Of a DNA stretch of 64,000 nt, positions 55,097 through 62,583 are shown piece after piece. The position numbers and the translations under genes were made by a program. How positions within the stretch are numbered: position 1 is the first letter of the stretch; every line of letters begins with the position of its first letter. The stretch spans positions 3,721 to 67,720 of the forward strand of contig DASSOG010000015.1 in NCBI GenBank assembly GCA_035700805.1, in the 5' to 3' direction. Below the pieces are notes generated by a model, which did no database searches, was not told the origin of the DNA, and was given only the letters and a program-made list of their open reading frames with translations. Origin of the DNA: JAGWRI01 sp035700805 (GTDB lineage Bacteria; Gemmatimonadota; Gemmatimonadetes; Gemmatimonadales; Gemmatimonadaceae).

Positions 55097-56140
55097 ATGA
55101 CCACCTCCCTCCTCCCCAATGAACTGCTCCGGCTCACCGGGTACGCCCGGTGTGCCGGATGCGCCGCCAAGCTCGGGCTCGGCGACTTGTCGCGGGCGCT
55201 GGAGGGTGTTCCCCACCAGGAGGACCCCCGCCTCCTCGTGGGGCGCGAGACCTTCGATGACGCGGGCGTGTTCCAGCTCTCGCCGGACCTCGCCCTCGTG
55301 CAGACGGTCGACTTCTTTGCGCCCATCGTGGACGATCCGTACCTGTTTGGACAGATCGCCGCGGCCAACGCGCTCTCGGACGTGTACGCCATGGGCGGTG
55401 AGCCGCTCACGGCGCTGAACATCGTCGGATTCCCCGCCGGGACCCTGCCGCTGGAAGTTCTCGGGCAGATCCTGCGCGGCGGGCAGGACAAGGTGCACGA
55501 GGCCGGCGCGATCGTGGTGGGCGGCCACACCATCATCGACGAGGAACTCAAGTTCGGCGTGGCCGTCACCGGGCGGGTGCACCCGGACCGCGTGCTTACC
55601 AATGCCGCCGCACGACCGGGGGACCGCCTGGTGCTCACCAAGCCGCTGGGCACGGGCCTGCTGGCCACGGCGGAAAAGCAGGGCACGCTGGCTGCCGACG
55701 ACGCACGGGCGCTGCACGCGTCCATGGGGATGCTGAACGCCGCGGCCAGCCGGGCGGCCGTGGACCTGGGCGTGCGTTGCGCCACGGATGTCACGGGGTT
55801 CGGCCTGCTGGGGCATGCTTCGCACATCGCGAAGGCCAGCCACGTGACCGTGGTCGTACACGTGGCGCGGGTACCCTCGCTGCCGGGTGCGCTCCACGCG
55901 TGGGAGGCTGGGGCGCGCACGGGCGGCGCGGAGCGCAACCTGGCCTACCTGCGGGAGCGTGTCGAGTGGAACGACGCCCCCGAAGCGACCCGTGCCCTGC
56001 TGCTCGATCCACAGACTTCCGGCGGGCTCCTCGTGGCCGTGCCTGCCGCGCACCTGGCCGATTATCTTGCGCGCGTGCCGGGAGCCGTGGAGATCGGTGA
56101 GGTGCAGCCGCCGGGTTCCACGCCGATCGTGCTCGCGTGA
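55097..56140 (+). CDS. selD: Selenophosphate synthetase
   Basis: A 347-residue SelD that makes selenophosphate from selenide and ATP. The N-terminal catalytic motif is AGCAAK: the nucleophile Cys is present at C22, while the second Cys of the E. coli motif (GCGCK) is Ala here. The Gly-rich VGGHTIIDEELKFG and the C-terminal DPQTSGGLLVAV are typical. It uses Cys, not selenocysteine. The tRNA-Sec gene starts 3 nt after its stop codon, so supply and use of selenium are linked. Confidence 0.95.
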   Translation: MTTSLLPNELLRLTGYARCAGCAAKLGLGDLSRALEGVPHQEDPRLLVGRETFDDAGVFQLSPDLALVQTVDFFAPIVDDPYLFGQIAAANALSDVYAMGGEPLTALNIVGFPAGTLPLEVLGQILRGGQDKVHEAGAIVVGGHTIIDEELKFGVAVTGRVHPDRVLTNAAARPGDRLVLTKPLGTGLLATAEKQGTLAADDARALHASMGMLNAAASRAAVDLGVRCATDVTGFGLLGHASHIAKASHVTVVVHVARVPSLPGALHAWEAGARTGGAERNLAYLRERVEWNDAPEATRALLLDPQTSGGLLVAVPAAHLADYLARVPGAVEIGEVQPPGSTPIVLA

Positions 56141-56143
56141 CGG

Positions 56144-56240
56144 GGGAGTGGATGGGGCCTGGTGGCTTCCGCAGTCTTCAAAACTGTCGCGACCTGACGA
56201 CGTCGGGTTGGGTGGGTTCGATTCCCATGCACTCCCGCCA
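56144..56240 (+). tRNA. selC: Selenocysteine tRNA (anticodon TCA)
   Basis: A 97-nt tRNA. The acceptor arms GGGAGTG and CACTCCC pair, the D arm has a six-pair stem GGGGCC/GGCTTC with loop TGGT (diagnostic of tRNA-Sec), the anticodon loop is CTTCAAA with anticodon TCA (reads UGA), a long variable arm follows, and the T arm is GTGGG-TTCGATT-CCCAT. The eighth acceptor pair seen in tRNA-Sec would be G-G here, a possible mismatch. CCA is encoded. Confidence 0.93.
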
Positions 56241-56279
56241 ATGCGGCGCCGCGCGCTGACCGCCGGAGCCCCGCACCAG

Positions 56280-56864
56280 ATGCGATCTCTCATAGCCACG
56301 CTGGTGGTGGTGCTGGCCGGTGTCCTGGCAGCGCAGCCGCTCTTGGCCCAGCGGCCCGATTCCACGGCGCGTCCCCCCGTCGTGCCGCGCGGGGTCCTGG
56401 ATACGGCCTCCGGGCCGCGCCCCGAGCTGAAGCCGCCGCTGTCTGCCGGGCGCGCCTTTGCCTATTCGTTCATCGTCCCTGGATACGCACAGACGGTGCT
56501 GGGTCGACCGCGCGCGGGGGCGTTGTTCATTGCCTTTGAGGTCCTGGCGGTGACCATGCTCCGCCAGGCCCGGTTCGACCTCGGCCAGGCGCGCGCGGCG
56601 GGGGCGGACTCGGTCGTGGCCTCGTGGTGGAATCCCGCGACGAACCAGGCAGGCCCGGTACGGCGCGCGTCGCCGTACGACGTTGGGCTGGTGCGCAGCC
56701 GCAGTGCGCACGTGGAAGACTGGATTGCGGTGCTCATTGCCAATCACCTGGCCAGTGGGCTGGACGCGTACGTGGCCGCGCACTTGTGGGACGTGCCCGC
56801 CGAACTCCTGGTCCACCCGACGAGCGACGGCGCCCGCATCGGGATCTCCCTTCGCGTACGATGA
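56280..56864 (+). CDS. Small secreted/membrane protein, DUF5683-like
   Basis: A 194-residue protein with a signal peptide (MRSLIATLVVVLAG ending LLAQ), a Pro-rich stretch, then a region with AFAYSFIVPGYAQTVLGRPRAG and a membrane-like segment (ALFIAFEVLAVTML). The S-x-x-x-PGxGQ/PGYAQ-x-LGRxxxG pattern resembles DUF5683-type membrane proteins of unknown function. ATG 56280 was chosen for the signal peptide; ATG 56241 directly follows the tRNA-Sec CCA and would add 13 residues. It overlaps murI by 4 nt. Confidence 0.65.
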   Translation: MRSLIATLVVVLAGVLAAQPLLAQRPDSTARPPVVPRGVLDTASGPRPELKPPLSAGRAFAYSFIVPGYAQTVLGRPRAGALFIAFEVLAVTMLRQARFDLGQARAAGADSVVASWWNPATNQAGPVRRASPYDVGLVRSRSAHVEDWIAVLIANHLASGLDAYVAAHLWDVPAELLVHPTSDGARIGISLRVR

Positions 56865-57664
56865 ACACCCTGGCCCCCATTGGCGTCTTCGATTCCGGCA
56901 TCGGCGGCCTGACCGTCGTGCACGAGCTGATGCGGCAGTTGCCGCATGAGAGCATCGTTTATTTCGGCGACACGGCGCGCGTGCCCTATGGCAACAAGGG
57001 GCCGGAGACGGTGCAGCGGTACAGCCGCGAGATTGCCGATTACCTGGAGTCGTGCGGCGTGAAGGCGCTCGTGGTCGCGTGCAACACGGCCACGGCGCAC
57101 GCGCTCCCCATGCTGCGGGCGGAGCGACGCATCCCGGTCATCGGCGTGGTGGAACCCGGCGCCCGCGCCGCGGTGGCTGCCACGCGTTCCGGCGCCATTG
57201 GCGTGATCGGCACCACTGGCACCATCCAGTCCGGCGCGTACGAACGCGCCATCCACGCGCGGCGGCCCGACGCCAAAGTCGATGCCCGGGCCTGTCCGCT
57301 GTTCGTGCCCCTCGTGGAGGAAGGCTGGACTGATCGCGAGGCCACGCGCCTGGTCGCCCGTGAGTACCTGGCGCCCCTCGTCGAGGCTCGCGTGGACACG
57401 CTCGTGCTCGGGTGCACCCATTACCCTTTGCTCAAGCCGCTGCTGCAGGATCTCCTGGGCCCCGACGTGCGCCTCATTGACAGCGCCCAGGAAACCGCCG
57501 CCGAGACGGCCGGCGTGCTCGCGGGGCGGGGCATTGCCGCCCCGGCTGCCGCCACGCCGGCGCACCGGTTCGTCTGCTCCGACGAACCCTCGCGCTTCCT
57601 CGCGCTAGCCCAGCGGTTCCTGGGCGCGGCGATCGAGCGCGTCGAGAGCCACGCCGTCGGCTGA
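56861..57664 (+). CDS. murI: Glutamate racemase
   Basis: A 267-residue MurI providing D-glutamate for peptidoglycan. The two catalytic cysteines are C74 (VVACNTATAH) and C185 (LVLGCTHYPLL), with FDSGIGGLTV and VPYGNK conserved. ATG 56861 overlaps the preceding stop. Its last 60 nt overlap, antisense, the 3' end of the lpxH-like gene. Confidence 0.96.
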   Translation: MNTLAPIGVFDSGIGGLTVVHELMRQLPHESIVYFGDTARVPYGNKGPETVQRYSREIADYLESCGVKALVVACNTATAHALPMLRAERRIPVIGVVEPGARAAVAATRSGAIGVIGTTGTIQSGAYERAIHARRPDAKVDARACPLFVPLVEEGWTDREATRLVAREYLAPLVEARVDTLVLGCTHYPLLKPLLQDLLGPDVRLIDSAQETAAETAGVLAGRGIAAPAAATPAHRFVCSDEPSRFLALAQRFLGAAIERVESHAVG

Positions 57665-58384
57665 GCCGTCCCACCGGCGGAGTTCCACGCGCTCCGGCGT
57701 CACGCGCAGGAAGGTAGGGGCCTCGAGCCACGCCCCGGCGTTCGCGTACACCCCGCGGCCGGGCATGCGTTCGAGCGCGGGCACATGCGAATGTCCGAAT
57801 ATCAGCAGTTCAGTCTGCGGCTCAGCGGCGAGCCTGGCCTGCGCCACGTCGCGCAACCCCCGCCCGCCATCGCGTGCGGCGTACGACCGGCTGGCGTGCG
57901 AGCTCCCCCCGGCCAGGGGCGCGGAGAGGTCGGGGTGGATCCAGCGGAAGGCGCCAATGGCCAGCGGGTTCCGCAGCACGGCGCGGAGCATCCGGTAGCG
58001 GCGGTCCTCGCGGCTGCGCAGGCCGTCCCCGTGCTCCACGCACGCGTTCCAGCCCGCCAGTTCACCACGCCACGGCCCCACCTGGTAGTCGATGCCCACG
58101 TCCTGGCGCAGGATCTCGCCGCCCCAGCAATCGTGGTTGCCGGCCACCATGAGCACCGGAATACCGGCCTCGCGCAGGTCGGCCAGCGCGGCGAGCACCC
58201 GAAACGCGGCCCGGGGCATCACATGCCGCCATTCAAACCAGAACTCGAACAGGTCGCCGTTGATCACCACCGACCCGGCGCGTCCGCGCAACGCGCGCAG
58301 GAAGCCCCGCACGTCGCGCTCGACCTGCGCCGGCGCGTGTCCCAGGTGCGTGTCCGAGAAGATGAAGCAGGGCGAGGGCAGCAC
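57605..58384 (-). CDS. lpxH: UDP-2,3-diacylglucosamine hydrolase-like metallophosphoesterase
   Basis: A 259-residue calcineurin-type phosphoesterase. Metal motifs are FSDTHLG, INGDLFEFWFEW, VAGNHDCWGG, EHGDGL and GHSHVPAL, the LpxH arrangement. LpxH releases UMP from UDP-2,3-diacylglucosamine in lipid A synthesis; other close relatives exist, so substrate is inferred from LPS-type neighbours. GTG 58384 follows a promoter -10 (TAGAAT) by 6 nt, suggesting a leaderless transcript. Confidence 0.83.
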   Translation of the reverse strand: MLPSPCFIFSDTHLGHAPAQVERDVRGFLRALRGRAGSVVINGDLFEFWFEWRHVMPRAAFRVLAALADLREAGIPVLMVAGNHDCWGGEILRQDVGIDYQVGPWRGELAGWNACVEHGDGLRSREDRRYRMLRAVLRNPLAIGAFRWIHPDLSAPLAGGSSHASRSYAARDGGRGLRDVAQARLAAEPQTELLIFGHSHVPALERMPGRGVYANAGAWLEAPTFLRVTPERVELRRWDGSADGVALDALDRRAQEPLG

Positions 58385-58390
58385 GCGCTC

Positions 58391-58419
58391 ATTCTAGCGC
58401 GCCCCGCACCGCTTTACAA
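58391..58419 (-). promoter_or_regulatory. Promoter for lpxH, leaderless type
   Basis: On the minus strand TTGTAA (58419-58414), 17 bp, TAGAAT (58396-58391), then 6 nt to the GTG start. It overlaps a divergent promoter for ybgC. Confidence 0.72.
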
Positions 58420-58440
58420 ACGGGGTGGCCGCCCTATTCT
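58413..58440 (+). promoter_or_regulatory. Promoter for ybgC
   Basis: TTTACA at 58413-58418, 16 bp, TATTCT at 58435-58440, start about 58447. Its -35 occupies almost the same bases as the -35 of the divergent lpxH promoter. Confidence 0.6.
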
Positions 58441-58493
58441 TCGCGCCAGATGCCTTGCATGTCCGTCCTGCGCCGCGGCGCGACTTCCGCGCC

Positions 58494-58901
58494 ATGAGCC
58501 ACGTCCAGGTGAGCGAACTCCGCGTCCGCTACGCCGAGTCCGATCAGATGGGGGTCGTGTACCACGCCAACTACCTCGTGTGGTGCGAGATCGGACGCAC
58601 CGACTTCATCCGGCATTTGGGCGTGAGCTACGCCGAACTGGAGCGGCGCGGCGTCACGCTGGCCGTGTCGGAGGCTTCCATCCGCTACCAGGGGGCGGCG
58701 CGGTACGACGATCCCATCCGGGTGGAGACGCGGCTGGTGGACGTGCGCTCGCGGGCCGTGGTGTTCGCCTACGAGATCACCCACGCGGGCACCGGGGAAC
58801 GGCTGGCCACCGCGCGGACGTCGCTCGTCTCCCTCGATCCGGAAGGGCGTCCCCACGCGCTGCCGGCGGAATTTCGTGCGCATCTGGAATCGGCGCGCTG
58901 A
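58494..58901 (+). CDS. ybgC: YbgC-type acyl-CoA thioesterase
   Basis: A 135-residue hot-dog-fold thioesterase. The catalytic motif YAESDQMGVVYHANYLVW is at residues about 12-29. YbgC is usually in the Tol-Pal cluster and hydrolyses short acyl-CoA; no tol genes are here. ATG 58494 gives the canonical N terminus. Its stop codon is part of a 45-bp imperfect tandem repeat that continues into the next gene. Confidence 0.9.
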   Translation: MSHVQVSELRVRYAESDQMGVVYHANYLVWCEIGRTDFIRHLGVSYAELERRGVTLAVSEASIRYQGAARYDDPIRVETRLVDVRSRAVVFAYEITHAGTGERLATARTSLVSLDPEGRPHALPAEFRAHLESAR

Positions 58902-59025
58902 GGTGATCCGCGTCCGCATCCTGCGTCCGTGGCCTCGGCGTGCTGAGCTGATCCTCGTCCGCATCCTGCACACCTGGACTGGCCGCGCTCAGGTAGTCCG
59001 CGCCGGCGCCCTGGCGATGCTGGCG
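58891..59025 (+). repeat. Imperfect 45-bp tandem repeat (three units)
   Basis: Units at 58891-58935, 58936-58980 and 58981-59025 are aligned at exactly 45-bp spacing. Unit 2 is about 82% identical to unit 1 by eye; unit 3 is weaker and matches mainly in its first 33 bp. The unit contains the ybgC stop and the adjacent GTG of the next gene; unit 2 has CTG and unit 3 GTA at that place. Confidence 0.75.
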
Positions 59026-59625
59026 GCGGCCCTGACGGGCTGCGCCCCGCGGTTGGGGCCCCTGGTCGGCGCGCCGGCACCCGCGCGCCTGCCCGCGGCC
59101 ACGCTGGGCACGCACCACCGGCACCTGGTGTTCACCTGGGAGCTGGATGCGGCCGACGGCATCGCGCGCGGCAAGGGCGCCGCGCGACTGGCCCCGCCGG
59201 ACAGCGCCCGCCTGGACTTCTTCCTGGCCGGTGGCATGGGGAGCGGCGCTGCCGTGCTGATCGGCAACGTCCTTCGCCTGCCACCCGGAGGCGACGCGGT
59301 CGGGCTGCTGCCGCCCCCGGCGCTGCTCTGGGCCGCCCTGGGACGTCTCGCGGTGCCCTCCGTGGCCGACACGGTGGCGCGGATGGACGGCACCGTGTTG
59401 CGCGCGGACCTGGGGCGGCCGGTGCAGTGGCGGGCCACCTTTGCCGGGGACACCCTGCGTCGGCTCGAACATGTTGAGGACGGTCGGGTACGGGAGTGGG
59501 TTGCGCGCACCGCCGATGGGCACGTTCGCTACCGCAACGAAAGTGACCGACGCACCATTGATCTCGTCATCACTACGTCAGTAGACACCGGACCATTCGA
59601 TGCCACGTTGTGGTCGTTTCGCTAG
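58903..59625 (+). CDS. Envelope lipoprotein, LolB/DUF4292-like fold suspected
   Basis: A 240-residue protein with a lipobox ALTGC (Cys near residue 47 from GTG 58903). The mature part is beta-rich: RHLVFTWELDAADGIARGKGAARL, then LDFFLAGGMGSGAAVLIG. This pattern of an outer-membrane lipoprotein with a LolB-like barrel is suggestive but weak. The N region before the hydrophobic core is unusually long because it contains translated copies of the 45-bp repeat. A start at GTG 58876 is also possible. It overlaps lptE by 26 nt and so belongs to an envelope cluster. Confidence 0.6.
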   Translation: MIRVRILRPWPRRAELILVRILHTWTGRAQVVRAGALAMLAAALTGCAPRLGPLVGAPAPARLPAATLGTHHRHLVFTWELDAADGIARGKGAARLAPPDSARLDFFLAGGMGSGAAVLIGNVLRLPPGGDAVGLLPPPALLWAALGRLAVPSVADTVARMDGTVLRADLGRPVQWRATFAGDTLRRLEHVEDGRVREWVARTADGHVRYRNESDRRTIDLVITTSVDTGPFDATLWSFR

Positions 59626-60103
59626 CATCATCCTGCTGCTCGGGCTCGGAGGGTGTGGCGTCCACTACGGATTTTCCAAGGGCGCCTTTCCATCGGACAT
59701 CAAGACCATGGCCGTGCTCCCATTCGACAACTCGACCGCGTCACCCGACGTGCAGCGCGAGTTGTACGACGCGATGCGCGACGAGCTCGACAAGCGGCTG
59801 GGCGTGAAGCCGGCGCCGGAATCGCGGGCCGATGCGGTGGTGCAGGGCAAGATCACGGGCTACGACGCCGACATTCCCGTCTCGTTCAGCGCCACGCCCA
59901 ACCAGGCCGTCTCGGCGCGGCGCAAGGTGCAGATCACCATCAGCGTGCAGATCCTGAGCCGGCGCACGGGGCGCCCGCTGTGGCAAAGCTCGTCCCTCAC
60001 GGCCTCGGCCGATTACGCGGAGCGGGCGGAGGGGGAGGGGCGCAAGCAGGCCATCAACCGCATACTCGACCAGATCGTCGAAGGGGCGCAGTCCCAATGG
60101 TGA
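59600..60103 (+). CDS. lptE: LPS assembly lipoprotein LptE
   Basis: A 167-residue lipoprotein with lipobox GLGGC (Cys at about residue 19) and the LptE-type core: VHYGFSKGAFPSDIKTMAVLPF followed by NSTASPDVQRELYDAMRDEL. LptE plugs the LptD barrel and helps LPS reach the outer surface. ATG 59600 lies inside the end of the previous gene. LptD is not in the window. The stop overlaps the next start region by 7 nt. Confidence 0.82.
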   Translation: MPRCGRFASIILLLGLGGCGVHYGFSKGAFPSDIKTMAVLPFDNSTASPDVQRELYDAMRDELDKRLGVKPAPESRADAVVQGKITGYDADIPVSFSATPNQAVSARRKVQITISVQILSRRTGRPLWQSSSLTASADYAERAEGEGRKQAINRILDQIVEGAQSQW

Positions 60104-60456
60104 CATCGCGGCCTGGCCGGAGCACGGTGGGGTGCCTGCTCACGCTGCTGGTCCTCGTCGCCGCCGGGTACTTCAGCATGAACCTCGGCGGCGCATACTG
60201 GAAATACTATCAGTACCAGGACGCCATGCGGCAGGAACTCAAGTTCAACGGCGGACAGCCGGACTCCGTGATCCTGGCGCACCTCTGGACCAAGGCCGAT
60301 TCGCTCGACCTGCCGCCGGATGCCAGGGACATCGCGGTGGACCGGGATCCCAAGGAGCGTACCATCCGCCTGTCGGCCGAGTACGAGGTGGATATCGAGC
60401 TGCCGATGTTCGTGCGCCGGTTCCACTTTGATCCGCACGCCGAGGACACCTATTGA
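60097..60456 (+). CDS. Small single-pass membrane protein
   Basis: A 119-residue protein with one transmembrane segment (VGCLLTLLVLVAAGYFSMNLGG) and a soluble part with AMRQELKFNGGQPDSVILAH and IRLSAEYEVDIELPMFVRRF. It resembles DUF4845-like proteins in layout. Unknown function; it sits between lptE and the heptose enzyme and shares overlaps with both, so an envelope role is plausible. Confidence 0.65.
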   Translation: MVTSRPGRSTVGCLLTLLVLVAAGYFSMNLGGAYWKYYQYQDAMRQELKFNGGQPDSVILAHLWTKADSLDLPPDARDIAVDRDPKERTIRLSAEYEVDIELPMFVRRFHFDPHAEDTY

Positions 60457-60932
60457 GCGACCTGGTGGCGCCGCTCGAACGGATCATGACGTGGGACCAG
60501 GCGCGGGCGTGGCGGCGCGCGGTGTCCGGGCGCGTGGTCTTCACGAACGGCGTCTTTGACCTGATCCACCCGGGCCACGTGGACCTGCTGCGTGGGGCGC
60601 GCGCCGAGGGCGATGCGCTCATCGTGGGGCTCAACGACGATGCCTCGGTGCGTCGGCTCAAGGGCGCCGGGCGCCCGGTGCGCACCGTGGCTGAACGCGC
60701 GTACGTCGTGGCGGCGCTCCGCATGGTGGACGCCGTCGTGGTCTTTGGGCAGGATACGCCGCTCGAGCTCATCCACGCCCTGGAGCCCGACGTGCTGGTC
60801 AAGGGCGGGGACTATTCGGAGGCGACGATCGTCGGCGCCTCGGCGGTACGTGCGCGTGGGGGAAACGTGGTCGTGATCCCGCTGACGCCCGACCAATCCA
60901 CCACCTCCATCATCGAGAAACTCCGTGGCTGA
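60453..60932 (+). CDS. rfaE2: D-glycero-beta-D-manno-heptose 1-phosphate adenylyltransferase
   Basis: A 159-residue nucleotidyltransferase equivalent to the C-terminal domain of HldE. It has VVFTNGVFDLIHPGHVDLL, GLNDDASVRRLKG and VLVKGGDY. It makes ADP-heptose precursor for LPS core. TTG 60453 overlaps the previous stop (TTGA). The kinase half is a separate gene elsewhere. Confidence 0.88.
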   Translation: MSDLVAPLERIMTWDQARAWRRAVSGRVVFTNGVFDLIHPGHVDLLRGARAEGDALIVGLNDDASVRRLKGAGRPVRTVAERAYVVAALRMVDAVVVFGQDTPLELIHALEPDVLVKGGDYSEATIVGASAVRARGGNVVVIPLTPDQSTTSIIEKLRG

Positions 60933-61653
60933 TTCCAATGCTCCCGTTCGTGTGGGCCGTGCCCACGATGCCCTGCGGCCCGTGGTGCTGGAGCGGGGAG
61001 CCGCGCCGAATGCCGAGGGCTCGTGTCTCGCGTCCTTTGGCCACACGCGCGTGCTGTGTGCCGCCAGCGTGGAAGAGGGTGTGCCGGGCTGGCGCCGGGG
61101 CAGCGGGCTGGGCTGGCTCACGGCGGAATACGCCATGCTGCCGCGGGCCACGCACACGCGCACGCCGCGCGAGCGGTCGCAACTGGGTGGCCGCACGCAG
61201 GAGATCCAGCGATTGATAGGCCGGAGCATGCGGGCGATGCTCGATGGATTCACGTTTGGCGAATACACGCTGCGGGTGGACTGTGACGTGCTGCAGGCGG
61301 ACGGGGGCACGCGCACTGCCGCCATCACCGGGGCGAGCGTGGCCGTGGTGGAGGCCTTTGCGTGGATGGTGCGGACCGGGCGGCTCGAGGCCTCCCCGGT
61401 GCGGCGGCGCGTGGCGGCGGTCAGCGTCGGTATCGTGGGCGGGGCGCCGCGGCTGGACCTGGCGTACGCGGAGGATGTGGTGGCGGAGGTGGATATGAAT
61501 GTTGTTATGAGCAGCGCGGGGGAGTTCGTGGAAGTCCAGGGCACCGGGGAGCACGGGACCTTTTCGCGGGCGCAGCTGGACTCGCTGCTGCAGCTCGCCG
61601 AGGGCGGCATTCGCGCGCTGGACGCCGCGCAGGCGCGCGCGCTGGGCGCGTGA
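60925..61653 (+). CDS. rph: Ribonuclease PH
   Basis: A 242-residue phosphorolytic 3' exoribonuclease that trims tRNA 3' ends. It has VLCAASVEEGVPGW, GWLTAEYAMLPRATHTRTPR, and RTQEIQRLIGRSMRA. It overlaps the preceding gene by 8 nt and rdgB by 4 nt; rph-rdgB is a widely conserved pair. Confidence 0.96.
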   Translation: MADSNAPVRVGRAHDALRPVVLERGAAPNAEGSCLASFGHTRVLCAASVEEGVPGWRRGSGLGWLTAEYAMLPRATHTRTPRERSQLGGRTQEIQRLIGRSMRAMLDGFTFGEYTLRVDCDVLQADGGTRTAAITGASVAVVEAFAWMVRTGRLEASPVRRRVAAVSVGIVGGAPRLDLAYAEDVVAEVDMNVVMSSAGEFVEVQGTGEHGTFSRAQLDSLLQLAEGGIRALDAAQARALGA

Positions 61654-62273
61654 GCAGGCGGCGGGTGCTGCTGGCCACGCGTAGCGCGGGCAAGCTGCGC
61701 GAGTTGCGCGCGCTGGCGGAGCGGGCGGATTGGGACGTGGTGGACCTGCGCGAGGCGGGGATCGTCATGGCGCCCGAGGAGGATGGCGTGGAAGCGTTCG
61801 ACACGTTTGAGGCGAACGCCCTGGCCAAGGCGCGGTATTTCCTGGCGCGCTCCGGGGGCCTGCCCGTGGTGGCGGATGACTCGGGGCTGGAGGTGGCGGC
61901 GCTGGGTGGGGCGCCCGGGGTGCGGAGCAAGCGGTGGAGCGGGCGCACCGACCTGACGGGCGAGGCGCTGGATGAGGCGAACAATGCGCTCCTGCTGGAG
62001 CGGTTGCGCGGGGTGGAGGATCGGCAGGCGCGCTACGTGTGCGTGGCTGTGTACGCGGACGGTGCGCGAGAGGTCGTGGTGCGGGGGGAGACGGCGGGGC
62101 GCATTGCGGAGCGGCGGCATGGCGGGACGGGCGGATTCGGGTACGATCCGTACTTCGAGAGCGTGGAGTTGGGGTGTGCGTTCTCGGAAGTGGGCCCGCC
62201 GGAGAAGGCGTCAGTGAGCCATCGGGGGCGCGCGTTTCGCGCGTTGCTAAATGCCGTGGCGAATGGCAGTTGA
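61650..62273 (+). CDS. rdgB: dITP/XTP pyrophosphatase
   Basis: A 207-residue Ham1-like pyrophosphatase that removes non-canonical purine triphosphates. The catalytic DDSGLEVAALGG, GGTGGFGYDPYF and SHRGRAF are intact. In the N-terminal substrate motif (T-x-N-x-x-K) Asn is replaced by Ser (TRSAGK). GTG start inside the rph stop. It is the last gene of the cluster before the tRNAs. Confidence 0.93.
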   Translation: MSRRRVLLATRSAGKLRELRALAERADWDVVDLREAGIVMAPEEDGVEAFDTFEANALAKARYFLARSGGLPVVADDSGLEVAALGGAPGVRSKRWSGRTDLTGEALDEANNALLLERLRGVEDRQARYVCVAVYADGAREVVVRGETAGRIAERRHGGTGGFGYDPYFESVELGCAFSEVGPPEKASVSHRGRAFRALLNAVANGS

Positions 62274-62308
62274 CCTTGCTGGTGGGGGCGGGTAGAATTC
62301 TGGGCTCG

Positions 62309-62382
62309 CGGGGCGTAGCGTAGCCTGGTATCGCGCCTGCTTTGGGAGCAGGAGGTCCCCGGTTCAAATCCGGGCGCCCCGA
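62309..62382 (+). tRNA. tRNA-Pro (anticodon TGG)
   Basis: A 74-nt tRNA. The acceptor arms CGGGGCG/CGCCCCG pair, the anticodon arm is CCTGC-TTTGGGA-GCAGG with anticodon TGG (reads CCN), and the T arm is CCCGG-TTCAAAT-CCGGG. CCA is not encoded. Confidence 0.95.
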
Positions 62383-62420
62383 CCTGAACGAGGGCGCAGG
62401 TGGCCCGAGTTGCGAACGAA

Positions 62421-62497
62421 GCGCCAGTAGCTCAGTTGGATAGAGCAACAGCCTTCTAAGCTGTGGGTCGGGGGTTCGATTCCCTCCTGGCGCACCA
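62421..62497 (+). tRNA. tRNA-Arg (anticodon TCT)
   Basis: A 77-nt tRNA including encoded CCA. The acceptor arms GCGCCAG/CTGGCGC pair, the anticodon arm ACAGC-CTTCTAA-GCTGT gives anticodon TCT (AGA/AGG), and TTCGATT is in the T loop. Confidence 0.95.
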
Positions 62498-62510
62498 CGT
62501 GAGCATGAGG

Positions 62511-62583
62511 GCGCCGTTAGCTCAATTGGCAGAGCAAGTGACTCTTAATCACTAGGTTGTAGGTTCGATTCCTACACGGCGCA
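62511..62583 (+). tRNA. tRNA-Lys (anticodon CTT)
   Basis: A 73-nt tRNA. The acceptor arms GCGCCGT/ACGGCGC pair, the anticodon arm AGTGA-CTCTTAA-TCACT gives anticodon CTT (reads AAG), and the T arm is GTAGG-TTCGATT-CCTAC. CCA is not encoded. Confidence 0.95.
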
